A stretch of DNA of 59,440 nucleotides, taken from IMG/VR virus record IMGVR_UViG_3300031788_000016, positions 1-59,440 of that record; one strand, 5' to 3'. This DNA is from a virus. Below the pieces are notes generated by a model, which was given only the letters and a program-made list of their open reading frames with translations, made no database searches and was not told where the DNA came from. Position 1 is the first letter of the stretch, and each line of letters begins with the position of its first letter. Below are positions 8,069 through 16,915 of the stretch, one piece after another. The translations under genes were made by a program, and so were the position numbers.

Positions 8069-9484
8069 TCAGCGGCTCAACAGTTTGGTTGAGATGCCGG
8101 CATAGGCCAGATGATACATCGCGGATTTCACGCGATCGTGATCGACTGGATTTCCCGTCAGTTTGCGGAGCGCAGGGTTGAGCATCGCAGACTTGTAGAA
8201 ATGGTCGATCGTCAAAGAGCCGAGCAGTCGGCGGTAGTACGCGTAGAGGTCGGAGACGAGTTCGGGTCCAGCGATCTTGGTGGGTTCCCACCCCGAGGCC
8301 GGACCGCGCACCGCGAATCCGCTGCGTGCTGCGATCTTCTGCTCCAGCGCATGATAGAGAGGCAAGGAGAAATTGTCCAGGGAAAGCGCCGTGGGGGCAT
8401 TCACTTCGGCGTCCTTCTCGATCGCCGCAGGATTCTCCATCGTGGTCGCTTCGAGGACGAGATGCGCGAATTCGATCGGCGAGAGCACGGCGCCGGAAGC
8501 CGCCAGCGTCGAGACGATCCGGTTCAGATCGTTGCCGGTGGTATCGAGCATCGTCTTCATGTCTTCGGCCGTGAAGTCGGAAGGCGCCTCTGCGCTCTCG
8601 GCCGCGCAGCCCGGATCCGAGTCGGGATGGATCTGCCCGATCTGCATGCCGCCGTCTGCCGGCGGCATCTGCTTCTCCATTTCGGCCATCTTTGATCTCC
8701 AGTTGCGGTCCATGGAATCGTAGACGTCCTTCTCACGCCGCGGTGCGGTCATGTAGCCTCCAAATGCAGCGACCTTTCCGAGCGACAGCGCGATCGGATC
8801 GGCAGGGATGGTGACGCGGCTGATGTCGAAGAAGCGAGGCTTGATATTGTCCGCGCAGACGAGACGCCCGTCCGGCAGGATCTGATTCATCATCGTGCGC
8901 AGATGCACGCAGCGCTGATGGATGAACTGGTTGCGGTTCTGGCAGATGCGGCACTGCTCGTGGTCGATGCGGCAGCCCATCGAGACGGGGATGATGCCGC
9001 CGTTGTCGAGGATCTGCGCCGAGTCGCGGTCACGATCGACGAAGATGCGGATGATCAGTTCCACCCGATGCATCGGAGCATTCCACGCGGCCACCGGCAC
9101 GTTGCCGAAGCGCGGCGAGAAGTCCGTGTTGTCGTGGTGGTGGAAATAGTTCGCGGTCTCGAACGTCTGATAGCGCGGGATGCAGATGCCGGCGAACGGA
9201 TCGGGATTCTTCTCCGCTTCAGACGGGTCTTGAATGCCGCACAGTTCGGCTTCGCGGAAGACGTCGCCGTTGAGATTGCTGCCGAAGAAGTCGCCGTCCG
9301 ACATCGCGATCGTGTGCATGTACCGATAGCGCGGATCGGGCTGCACCTGATTGATGAATGCCTGGATCGATGGCGGGATGAACTCTTCCGGCTGGAAGAG
9401 CGCCGTCTTGATGATCGTGGAGGAGCCGCGCCCATCGAAGAGCGAGGCCACCTTCATCTCAGTATTGAGCCACTTCTCGATCAT
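8069..9484 (-). CDS. Prohead maturation protease, S78/U35-like, with an inserted Cys cluster
   Basis: 471 aa. Residues 55-172 follow the HK97-type prohead protease pattern: GDFFGSNLNGDVF, then NYFHHHDNTDFSPRFGNV (His about 115-117), then a beta strand VELIIRIFVDRD and GIIPVSMGCRI with the likely nucleophile Ser168. The family uses a His/Ser catalytic core to cleave scaffold and capsid. After the Ser there is CRICQ...HQRCVH (Cys178, Cys181, Cys192 plus His), unusual for the family and able to bind zinc. The C-terminal 200 residues are helical and may be a self-scaffold. Start ATG 9484 lies 3 bases after the 123-aa gene. Confidence 0.75.
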   Translation of the reverse strand: MIEKWLNTEMKVASLFDGRGSSTIIKTALFQPEEFIPPSIQAFINQVQPDPRYRYMHTIAMSDGDFFGSNLNGDVFREAELCGIQDPSEAEKNPDPFAGICIPRYQTFETANYFHHHDNTDFSPRFGNVPVAAWNAPMHRVELIIRIFVDRDRDSAQILDNGGIIPVSMGCRIDHEQCRICQNRNQFIHQRCVHLRTMMNQILPDGRLVCADNIKPRFFDISRVTIPADPIALSLGKVAAFGGYMTAPRREKDVYDSMDRNWRSKMAEMEKQMPPADGGMQIGQIHPDSDPGCAAESAEAPSDFTAEDMKTMLDTTGNDLNRIVSTLAASGAVLSPIEFAHLVLEATTMENPAAIEKDAEVNAPTALSLDNFSLPLYHALEQKIAARSGFAVRGPASGWEPTKIAGPELVSDLYAYYRRLLGSLTIDHFYKSAMLNPALRKLTGNPVDHDRVKSAMYHLAYAGISTKLLSR

Positions 9485-9487
9485 GGA

Positions 9488-9859
9488 TTACATCTCGACG
9501 TTGACGACGCTCGGCGTGGTGACAGGCGGATTCGCTTTGAGCGCAGTCATCGCCGCGAGCATGCGCGCCTGCAGCGTGGTGGCCCAGCCGGCCACCTTGT
9601 ACGACGCAGCCGGATCGACGATCGCGCTCAGCCCGAAGCTGAACGGAGTTCCGCTGCGGATGTAGACCAGCTTCGGGCTGCCCGCGATCACGAACGTCTG
9701 CGGGTTGTGCATGGAGTCGGTGTAATTGATCGTGCCCGCGACGTCGACCTGGGGCTCGCCGTATGCGTCGATCAGCGCGCGCTCCACCGACGTGAGTTCG
9801 GTGGTGACGATCGCCGTCCAGAGATTGTTGATGAGCGTGGTCGTGAACGTGGCGATCAT
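9488..9859 (-). CDS. Unknown small virion-block protein
   Basis: 123 aa. The N-terminal helix is hydrophobic (MIATFTTTLINNLWTAIVTT); the middle is beta-like (VDVAGTINYTDS, KLVYIRSGTPFSFGLSAIV). The stop TAA is followed 3 bases later by the protease ATG, so the genes are co-transcribed and likely coupled. The length and location would suit a head-tail joining protein, but there is no diagnostic motif. Confidence 0.65.
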   Translation of the reverse strand: MIATFTTTLINNLWTAIVTTELTSVERALIDAYGEPQVDVAGTINYTDSMHNPQTFVIAGSPKLVYIRSGTPFSFGLSAIVDPAASYKVAGWATTLQARMLAAMTALKANPPVTTPSVVNVEM

Positions 9860-9868
9860 GGTGTGGTC

Positions 9869-11953
9869 TCAGCGGCTTTGGGTGAAGAGATCAGCCATGG
9901 CGTCGTTGAAGAAGCCGTAGGCGGTGGCGCGGTCGGTCTTGGGCTCGGCCTCGCCCAGCTTGATCGAGATGCGCAGCGGGAGGACGATCTCTTGCGACAT
10001 GGGATTCGGCGGCGCCTGCGGCGTCACGCCGGGGACGGCCGGCGCCGACGTGACGGGCTGCGGCATCGGAGCCGGAGCCGGAGCCGACATCGGCGGCGCG
10101 GCTTCCCCACCGCCGCCGGCCGCGTGGCCGCCAGCATTGAGCGTGGCCGCGAGTTGCGCGTCGGAGGCCTCGTCTTCCGGCGAGCCTTCCGGCGCGCCCG
10201 AAGCCGCATCGGCCACCGCGTCTTCGGGCGTGCCTTCGACGGATTCCGGCGTGTTCGGCCCAGCGGCCAGCGCGGCCTCGGGGTCGATCTCGGGATGCGC
10301 GCCGGGCTCTTCACCTTCCGCGGCCGGGGGCTCTTCACCCTCGGCGGCCGGGGGCTCTTCGCCTTCCGCAGCCGGGGGCTCTTCGCCTTCCGCAGCCGGA
10401 TTCTCGCCGTGCGGCGCGTCTTCCGTCTCGCCTTCGGCGGCCGGCGGCGCCTCTTCGGCCGCAGTGGGTTCGGTGCCAGTGGCCTCGGCCTCGCCGGCTT
10501 CGGTCGGCATCGCCGCCGCAGCGCCGTCGCCGGGTTCGGGATGGCCGACCGGGACTTCGGGCTGCGAGCCGAGACCGTTGGGCTCTTCGCCGATCTCGGA
10601 CGGCGGATTGCCGCTCTCGGGCGGCATGCCTTCGGGCGCGCCGCCACCTTCCGACGCGGGAGCGCCGTGGCCGGTCATGGGTTCGGCGGTTTCTTCGCCC
10701 ATCGCGGGATCGGGCTCGACGCCTTCCGGCGCCGGCTTCACGCCGGTCTGCTCTTCGTCGCCTTCCGCGCCCGGGGGCGCGCCGGGCGGGATGTCGCCAG
10801 GGGCCGAAGCATCGGGCTCGGCCGCCATGGGCTCGGCGCCCGGCTGTTCGCCACCGGCAGCAGGATCTTCCGCCATCGGCGGCGCTTCCGCGGCGGGCTC
10901 TTCGGCGGCAGGCTCGGCGGCAGGCGGCTCCGCGGGATCGCCGGTGTTGGGGTTGACGCCGGAGATGCCCTGGTATTCGTTGCCGGCCTGTTGGATCTGC
11001 TGCATCGCCTCTTGGATCTGCTGCTCGCGCTGCGCGACGATTTCTTCGCGCTGCTGCAATTCCTGCTGCTTCTGGATGAGTTCGCGCACGATCGAGTCGA
11101 GAGGCATCATCGAAGAGCCCATGGACATATCGTCCATCTGCGTGCCCTGATTCGCCTGCTGCATCATGTCGCCGGAGCCGGTAAAGCTGTCGGTGAGCCC
11201 GGCTTTCTTGGCGGCTTCGGTGGCCCAATTGAGCACGGGCTTGTATTCGGCGTGCTTCGGCGCGCCGTCGCCGGGCGGCAGGCCGCCGCGGATCTGCTCG
11301 GGCATGGTCGGCGCGCGGCCGAGTTGGTCGATGAAGCCGGGCTGACGCATCGCGGTCATGCGATCACCGACGCCGCCGAGCGCCTGACCGAAGCCGGTCA
11401 TTGCGGGATTGCCTGCGAACATCGAACCGGAGTTGCGGCTGGTTTCGGCGCGCATCTTCGAGATCTCGACCATCTTGGAGATGGTGCCGAGATCGAGCAT
11501 GGGCATCGACATCATCTGCGTGAGCAGATCGACGAGCAGGACGGTGTTCGACGCGAGATCGGGCGCCGAATTGAAGATGAGATCGAAGATGGCTTGGGCG
11601 CGGCCGGGGTTCTGCTCGAACAGCTGCGGTGCCATCGCCTGCGCATCGGAGAGCGCCTTGGACTTCTTCTGCTGATTCATGAAGTGCGAGACGATCGAAG
11701 ACACCGGGCCGGCGAGCGCGCCAGCGAGACCGATTCCTGCGCCGGCGATTCCGAGGCCTTCACCCCAGGTCGCGGCGGTTTTCTTCTCCTGCTCGATCGT
11801 GTCCGTGACCGCGTCGAAGATGAGACCGACGTCTTCCGGCTCTTCGATGAGCGCCGCGAACTTCTTGAAGATCTCGGAGTGGAGCGCTGTCGCGCCCTCG
11901 CCGGCAGCGCTGATGAGGTCGGCTTCGATGGCCGCGAGCTTCTGGATGGTCAT
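9869..11953 (-). CDS. Large acidic virion protein with coiled coil and Pro/Glu/Ala repeat region
   Basis: 694 aa. Residues 1-100 are helical with a glycine-rich hydrophobic patch (GLGIAGAGIGLAGALAGPV). Residues 290-330 form a Gln/Glu coiled coil (RELIQKQQELQQREEIVAQR). Residues 340-650 are almost entirely P, E, A and G, including four tandem 8-residue units of GEEPPAAE type. A short ordered C-terminus follows (EIVLPLRISIKLGEAEPKTD). It sits between the 343-aa gene and the protease block. Acidic low-complexity proteins here may be internal head or scaffold proteins; the function is unknown. Antisense frames spanning it are artefacts of GC bias. Confidence 0.75.
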   Translation of the reverse strand: MTIQKLAAIEADLISAAGEGATALHSEIFKKFAALIEEPEDVGLIFDAVTDTIEQEKKTAATWGEGLGIAGAGIGLAGALAGPVSSIVSHFMNQQKKSKALSDAQAMAPQLFEQNPGRAQAIFDLIFNSAPDLASNTVLLVDLLTQMMSMPMLDLGTISKMVEISKMRAETSRNSGSMFAGNPAMTGFGQALGGVGDRMTAMRQPGFIDQLGRAPTMPEQIRGGLPPGDGAPKHAEYKPVLNWATEAAKKAGLTDSFTGSGDMMQQANQGTQMDDMSMGSSMMPLDSIVRELIQKQQELQQREEIVAQREQQIQEAMQQIQQAGNEYQGISGVNPNTGDPAEPPAAEPAAEEPAAEAPPMAEDPAAGGEQPGAEPMAAEPDASAPGDIPPGAPPGAEGDEEQTGVKPAPEGVEPDPAMGEETAEPMTGHGAPASEGGGAPEGMPPESGNPPSEIGEEPNGLGSQPEVPVGHPEPGDGAAAAMPTEAGEAEATGTEPTAAEEAPPAAEGETEDAPHGENPAAEGEEPPAAEGEEPPAAEGEEPPAAEGEEPGAHPEIDPEAALAAGPNTPESVEGTPEDAVADAASGAPEGSPEDEASDAQLAATLNAGGHAAGGGGEAAPPMSAPAPAPMPQPVTSAPAVPGVTPQAPPNPMSQEIVLPLRISIKLGEAEPKTDRATAYGFFNDAMADLFTQSR
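10304..10399 (-). repeat. Four tandem 24-bp coding repeats
   Basis: Four head-to-tail copies of a 24-bp unit beginning GGGCTCTTC (units start at 10304, 10328, 10352 and 10376) encode four copies of an 8-residue PAAEGEEP-type unit in the 694-aa protein. Copies 3 and 4 are identical and the others differ by a few third-position bases, so the repeat looks recent and may vary in copy number. Confidence 0.9.
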
Positions 11954-11960
11954 TGGGTCC

Positions 11961-12992
11961 TCAGCGGATGTCAGAGAGTGGGCGATCGTTTGCGCGGATC
12001 ATCTTCGAAGGCAGAAGGTCCGTCTTGCGGGTCAGCATATTGCCGAGACCGGTGCCGGCCGCGCTCGCTGCACCATTGCTGAAATTCGAGATGGTGTCCG
12101 CGACCATGCCCGAGACTTTCGGCATGTTGACGTCCGGCGTGAACGCGCCAGGGGCGCCGGCCGAGCCGCGCGGCGTCTGCGAGATCGGCTTCGGGCCGCC
12201 CTTGGTGATGCCGGGGCCGCTGCCGGGCAGGCTCGGCCGCACCACCATCGTCTGCACCGAGAGCTTCATCGGATCGGGTGGACGCGGCGCTTTGGGCATC
12301 GCGGCCCCGGCGACGGTGGCTGCATTCGCAGCGGTGCCGACAGCTTCCATGGCCTTCGGGGCAGCCGACATCAGGCGCGGTAGCGCGGCGGCGCCCATGC
12401 GTGCGGCACCGGCGATGAGCGGGGCGAGGAAGCCCAGCTTCTCGCCGCCGGCAGGCTGCATCATCGGCGGGTTGTTCGGGCGGATGGGCGACGGCGGCGG
12501 GCGCGGGGTGAGCAGATCGCGGCCGAAGCTGAGCGCCATCGCGCCGTTGGCGACGTGGCCGAGCGACGGCAGCATCGCCTTGCCGGCGTTCATCACGCCG
12601 GTGGGGAGCAGACCACCGACCTTCGGCATCGGCGCCACGCCCTGCACCGAAGGATTTTCATTCGCCGGTTCGGAGGACATGACCGCGGCCTGCGTGCGCG
12701 GCGACTCGATGTCCGGCGCCAGCGACTTCATCAGCTGCGCACGGTGCGCGGACGAGATGATGTCGAGCATCTTCTTGTGCACGTTCAGCTGGTGTTCGAG
12801 GCTCTGCTGTTTCTTCGAATCGAAGTAGCTCTTCACGCTGAGACCGACCGGGATCGCGGTCAGGCCGAGCATGCCGACGCCCTGCGTCACCGGGCTTGCG
12901 ACGAACTTCCCGAGCGAGGACGACGGGGGCTGCAGAGAGCCCTTGGTGTCGTACTTCGCCGAGAAGTCGCCCCAAAATCCGAGCTTCATCAT
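11961..12992 (-). CDS. Unknown virion-block protein with Pro/Gly-rich regions
   Basis: 343 aa from ATG 12992 (a second in-frame ATG follows immediately). N-terminal residues 25-60 contain a hydrophobic helix (VTQGVGMLGLTAIPVGLSV) then a charged helix. Later parts are rich in P, G, A and M with GGEKLGFLAPLIAGAARMG, sharing the 'EKLGFL' motif with the 492-aa protein downstream. It is 3 bases from its upstream neighbour and 7 from its downstream neighbour. It could be another internal or membrane-interacting protein. No family is recognised. Confidence 0.7.
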   Translation of the reverse strand: MMKLGFWGDFSAKYDTKGSLQPPSSSLGKFVASPVTQGVGMLGLTAIPVGLSVKSYFDSKKQQSLEHQLNVHKKMLDIISSAHRAQLMKSLAPDIESPRTQAAVMSSEPANENPSVQGVAPMPKVGGLLPTGVMNAGKAMLPSLGHVANGAMALSFGRDLLTPRPPPSPIRPNNPPMMQPAGGEKLGFLAPLIAGAARMGAAALPRLMSAAPKAMEAVGTAANAATVAGAAMPKAPRPPDPMKLSVQTMVVRPSLPGSGPGITKGGPKPISQTPRGSAGAPGAFTPDVNMPKVSGMVADTISNFSNGAASAAGTGLGNMLTRKTDLLPSKMIRANDRPLSDIR

Positions 12993-12995
12993 GGC

Positions 12996-14219
12996 TCAGG
13001 CCTTCACGCTCGCGAGGCGGGCCGCGCGCACACCGGAGAGAGCGCTGATGGCCTCTTCGATCTGCTTCAGCTTGAGCCCCAGGTATTCCTGCGCGCCGTG
13101 CAGCTGCACCATGCGGCTGCGGTCGCCGATGAGGTTCTCGACCGAGATGATGAACGGATGATTCGAGTTGAAGACGCGCACGTGGTTCTTCGCCTGATCG
13201 ACGCGGAACTGCGGGATCTTGTAGTCCTTGACGGACGGACGATTCATCAGGATCTTGACCGGGTCATTCGTCTGATCCGACCAGAAGTCGATGGGCTGAT
13301 CCGCGGTGTGCGCTTCGGAATAGGTCATGGCCGCGTCCTTCTCGACGCTCGCGCCCTTGGCTTCCTGCATGGTGAACGTGTTCTGCACGCTCATGTCGCC
13401 GTAGCCGCTGACCATCATGCAGTGCTTGAGCAAGTCCTCGGTGGACATCGCTTCCAGCTTCTCGGGGTTGCCGTAGTCGCGGAAGCCCATGCGGTAGGCC
13501 GGCATGCCGCGCTCTTTCAACCCCTCGATCACCATGCCCATCAGGTTGTTGACGTTGCGGAGGTGATTGGCCTGATCGATGTCGGAGCCGGCGCCGGCCG
13601 CATAGCAGGCGGCGTAGAGATCGGGCAGCGTCACAGCGTGCTCGATCATGTCCATCGCGGCCTGGATCAGATCCTTGCGGTGGGACTCCGCGGAATCGGA
13701 GAGCCGGGCGACTTCGAAGTTCGCGGTCTTCTCCAGCAACTCCAGCTTGATGCGCGACTCGTCGAGAGCGAAGAGCGCTTCGCGGTCTTGCTTCTCTTGG
13801 ATGTCGAACGCCAGCTTCTCGGCCTGATCGTCGGTGATGCGGTAGCCGGTCAGGCTGGTTTCGGTCTGGCGATGCGGGGCCGCGAACGGATCGCCGCCGG
13901 CATCGTTGATGGCCGCAGCCAGCTTCTCGGTGTCGGTGGCCTCGGGGAGGGCCTGCCACTCGGCGCTCTTCTTGCGCGCGTGCGTGCGCGTCTTCGAGGG
14001 ATCGGCGACCTCGAACTTGAAGCGCTTGTTGGAGGAGGTCTTGTGCAGTTCCAGCTGCACATTGCGGTTGGCCATCTCGGCGACGCGATTGATCTCGTCG
14101 GCCGTGAGGTCTTCACGCTCCGCGACTTTGTCCAGCACCGCCTGCATGCTTTCGCCTGCGACGCCGGCCTTCTTCAGTTCGTCAGCGAAATTGGACAGGC
14201 GCAGTGCTTGGGCTGTCAT
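12996..14219 (-). CDS. Unknown conserved-looking structural-block protein
   Basis: 407 aa, well-mixed composition, mainly helical, with a basic segment at 60-90 (KRFKFEVADPSKTRTHARKK) and a C-terminal helix ending KQIEEAISALSGVRAARLASV. A portal protein is expected directly after terminase in many phages. The length is close, but I see none of the usual portal features, so I leave it unassigned. A Met-rich segment occurs around 290-300. It lies 62 bases downstream of terminase on the same strand. Confidence 0.7.
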   Translation of the reverse strand: MTAQALRLSNFADELKKAGVAGESMQAVLDKVAEREDLTADEINRVAEMANRNVQLELHKTSSNKRFKFEVADPSKTRTHARKKSAEWQALPEATDTEKLAAAINDAGGDPFAAPHRQTETSLTGYRITDDQAEKLAFDIQEKQDREALFALDESRIKLELLEKTANFEVARLSDSAESHRKDLIQAAMDMIEHAVTLPDLYAACYAAGAGSDIDQANHLRNVNNLMGMVIEGLKERGMPAYRMGFRDYGNPEKLEAMSTEDLLKHCMMVSGYGDMSVQNTFTMQEAKGASVEKDAAMTYSEAHTADQPIDFWSDQTNDPVKILMNRPSVKDYKIPQFRVDQAKNHVRVFNSNHPFIISVENLIGDRSRMVQLHGAQEYLGLKLKQIEEAISALSGVRAARLASVKA

Positions 14220-14281
14220 GGGAAAAACCTCGTGTCAGGGCTCGTTGTACTGTACTGGTGATAGGATGGCAGGCAACGCCG

Positions 14282-15970
14282 TCACTGATAGAACGAATTG
14301 GGCACGCCCCAGCCGTCGTCGGCCATTTGTTCCAGAGATTGCTGCCCGGCGCTGACGGACTGGCTTCCGGCGTGCGCGCCGAAGTTGCCCTGGATCAGCA
14401 GTTCGCCGGCCAGCATGGCATAGGTCAGTGCGTGGGTCGCATCGTCCGGTTTGATGTGGACGTACTGCATCGTGTTCGTCTTCTCGTTGAACTCGATTGA
14501 GACCGCGAGGAGGTGGTCGAACAGGGTGGCATTGTCTTCGGCGCGCGGCAGCCGGCAGTTCGCCTTGCGCAGCATTTCGAAGGTGTCGGTCAGCACCGGC
14601 GTGCGGGCCAGATGCCACTTGCGGGTCTTCGGTTCCCACTTTGCGCGCTGGGTTTTGCCGCCGCGGCCGATCATTCCGGTGTGCCACATCTGGGCCACAC
14701 GCTGCTCGCCGAGTTCGTTGATCAGCTGCAGGTTCTGCACCTGACCAGCGCCGTAGTCAGCGCCGATCAGATAGATGTCGTGCTGTTGGGCGATGCGCAG
14801 GATCTCTTTGATCTGGTACAGCGAATCGGTTTCAGCGCCCTTGAAGCAGTGGTGGTAGTAGACATCGAATTGATGCGGGAAGGAGTTCCAGGCACCGATG
14901 ACGACGTAGGTGTAGGAGTCGATTCCATGGAAGGCCCAGTCGACGCCCATGACCAGCGGAGGAATGCCTCTCGCACCCTTGGCCGGGATCTCGTTCTTGC
15001 GGTCAGCGACGCAGCAGTGCATCAGCTGATTGAGCGTGACCGGCGGAATGCCGGAGTCGAAAGGTAAACCGAAGACTTCGTTGTAGAGCAGCGCCGTGCT
15101 CATCTCGCGCACGTCTTTGAGCAGATCGCGCCACTTGAACGGATCGTCCATGATCGGCTTGCAGATCAGCTGCGAGACGCGATACGACTCCATGGTGACG
15201 GAGGCGTCTTTGCCCTTCTCGAAATCCAGTTCGCGGCGCTTGACCCACTGTCCGAGATTGGTGTTGATCGAGCGACCGCAGAACTCGCAGATGACGCCGT
15301 GGTTGCCGATGTTCTTCTCGGCCCAGGTCATGTTCCACTTGCCGCAGCCCATCTGCTGACACTTCACCGCCCACTCGGCCGCGGTGCTGCGACCGCGCAT
15401 GCCTTCCATGTGGTTGCCGAGAGACTTCGGCGTCCCGCAATACCAGAAGCTGGGTTCCAAGACGCGGAACGCCATGCGCTTCACGACTTGGATGACGTCC
15501 GACATGATGTCCTGGACTTCATCGAACTTCAGTCGGCCAGCCGACCGGCCGCGCAGGCGATCGGCCGTGCGCTGTGCGAAACCACACGAGATCATCGCGC
15601 CATTGCTGAGGATTTTCTGATGCACCTGATTGGTGATGTTGCCGGAGAAGAATCCATCGTGGACGAGAGGGCTGTCTTCGAGGAAATCTTTCAAACGCTG
15701 AGTCGAGAAGACTTTCGCCTGATCTTCTAGGGGCGACACGTACAGCTGCGCGCTCTTCGGATTCAGGACAGCGTGCGCAACCATCAGCGAGGCCAGCGTG
15801 GTCGACTTCGAGACCTGACGTGCGGTGAACAGCCCGACCTCGCGGGAGTTCGTATTGTAGATGGACTTCAGATACGGGTAGTCACTGAGATCGAAAGGCT
15901 TGTTGTTGAGCGAGAGGATCTCTTGACAGAAATCGTACGGCTCCAGCTTGAGCTTCGGTTCTTCGATCAC
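14282..15970 (-). CDS. terL: Terminase large subunit (packaging ATPase/nuclease)
   Basis: 562 aa from GTG 15970, which overlaps the upstream TGA (GTGA). ATPase: Walker A-like ARQVSKST at 50-57 (Ser where the usual P-loop Gly stands) and Walker B LKFDE at 147-151. Residues 204-231 carry CxxxxC...CxxC (C204, C209, C228, C231), a zinc knuckle. Nuclease RNase H-like fold: VMGVDWAFHG (D344), IGADYGAG (D405) and DDATHAL (D509/510), the acidic triad of terminase nucleases. The protein cuts concatemeric DNA and drives it into the prohead through the portal. It lies in the minus-strand head block; the 313-aa gene just upstream may be its partner. Confidence 0.93.
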   Translation of the reverse strand: MIEEPKLKLEPYDFCQEILSLNNKPFDLSDYPYLKSIYNTNSREVGLFTARQVSKSTTLASLMVAHAVLNPKSAQLYVSPLEDQAKVFSTQRLKDFLEDSPLVHDGFFSGNITNQVHQKILSNGAMISCGFAQRTADRLRGRSAGRLKFDEVQDIMSDVIQVVKRMAFRVLEPSFWYCGTPKSLGNHMEGMRGRSTAAEWAVKCQQMGCGKWNMTWAEKNIGNHGVICEFCGRSINTNLGQWVKRRELDFEKGKDASVTMESYRVSQLICKPIMDDPFKWRDLLKDVREMSTALLYNEVFGLPFDSGIPPVTLNQLMHCCVADRKNEIPAKGARGIPPLVMGVDWAFHGIDSYTYVVIGAWNSFPHQFDVYYHHCFKGAETDSLYQIKEILRIAQQHDIYLIGADYGAGQVQNLQLINELGEQRVAQMWHTGMIGRGGKTQRAKWEPKTRKWHLARTPVLTDTFEMLRKANCRLPRAEDNATLFDHLLAVSIEFNEKTNTMQYVHIKPDDATHALTYAMLAGELLIQGNFGAHAGSQSVSAGQQSLEQMADDGWGVPNSFYQ

Positions 15971-16908
15971 TTCTTCACCGCCGGCAGTGCCGCTTCAATC
16001 GGCGCCGGCGTGGGAGGCTTCTCCTGATCTGCTGAGAGACCAGGAACCTCCGACATCAGCGGGATTTCCTGCTCCGTGTATTTGAGCACGATCTTGGCGA
16101 TGGCCTTCGCTGCGGCAGTGGCTCCGCCGTCGCCCTCGTTCAGCTTGGCGACGCGGATCTTCACGCGGCGGTCCATCGCTTTGAAGATGGTGTCGCGTTC
16201 CAGCTTGATGCGGGCAATGTCGGCAGCGGTCGTGGTCTGCCCTTCGACGGACATCTCGACGTTGACGAAATAGCTGTCGCTCATCAGACGATCGATGACT
16301 TCTTCATCGTTCAGATGCACCGGCACGCCCAGCTTGTAGCGGGCGTAGTCCTTCGGGGCCTGCATCATCTTCATCTTGAAGAGCGACTCGGTGGTGCCGA
16401 TGCACTCCTGGTAGTCAAGCCAGGAGTCGCCTTCGATGAATTCGTTGTCGATGAAGAGGGCAGCGAATTCGGAGATGTCGTCTTCCGTCACCTGGATTTG
16501 GTACATGCGCCGCAGATCCGCGGTGACCTGTTCCACCGAGATGCCGCACAGCAGCAACGTCTCGATGCAGATGCGCATCTGCTCGTTCTTGCGCCACTTC
16601 TTGATGTGGTGCGCCAGATTGATTTCGAGACCGTCCGGACCGATGGTGATGTACTTCGAGATCTCCAGCTGCGCGGCAGCCATGAAAGCCACTTCGTAGC
16701 TGCCAACCGCGTTGAAATCGGTGGTGAGCAGCAGTGATTCGACTTCAGGCGTCAGCCACGAAAGAACCTCGGTGGTCCAGAAGCCGAGGACGTCTTTCGG
16801 AAACTTGACATGGCAAATGTCCTCCAGCTTCTCGCGCTCGCCTTCAGGATCCAGAGAGCAGTGCGCGAGAATCGCGATGATACGGAGGATCTTGCGATGC
16901 GGGACCAT
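15967..16908 (-). CDS. Terminase partner / putative small subunit
   Basis: 313 aa, acidic and helical. Residues 110-150 (LLCGISVEQVTADLRRMYQIQVTEDDISEF) read like a helix-turn-helix pair of the kind found in small terminases. A Pro/Ala-rich tail (PPTPAPIEAALPAVKK) ends the protein. The stop codon overlaps the GTG start of the terminase large subunit by 4 bases, so the two are translationally coupled. Position plus HTH makes a DNA-recognition subunit plausible, but the length is above typical small terminases and I do not recognise the sequence. Confidence 0.5.
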   Translation of the reverse strand: MVPHRKILRIIAILAHCSLDPEGEREKLEDICHVKFPKDVLGFWTTEVLSWLTPEVESLLLTTDFNAVGSYEVAFMAAAQLEISKYITIGPDGLEINLAHHIKKWRKNEQMRICIETLLLCGISVEQVTADLRRMYQIQVTEDDISEFAALFIDNEFIEGDSWLDYQECIGTTESLFKMKMMQAPKDYARYKLGVPVHLNDEEVIDRLMSDSYFVNVEMSVEGQTTTAADIARIKLERDTIFKAMDRRVKIRVAKLNEGDGGATAAAKAIAKIVLKYTEQEIPLMSEVPGLSADQEKPPTPAPIEAALPAVKK

Positions 16909-16915
16909 CTATGGC

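Noticed and set aside
7089-8291. 400-aa version of the 303-aa protein
   Set aside because: The extra 97 residues overlap the protease gene; ATG 8000 has a ribosome site.
10304-10399. CRISPR-like array
   Set aside because: The repeats are contiguous without spacers and in frame with an 8-residue protein repeat.
8903-12082. 1059-aa plus-strand frame
   Set aside because: It spans several coupled minus-strand genes in antisense and has shadow composition (R, G, H, D rich).
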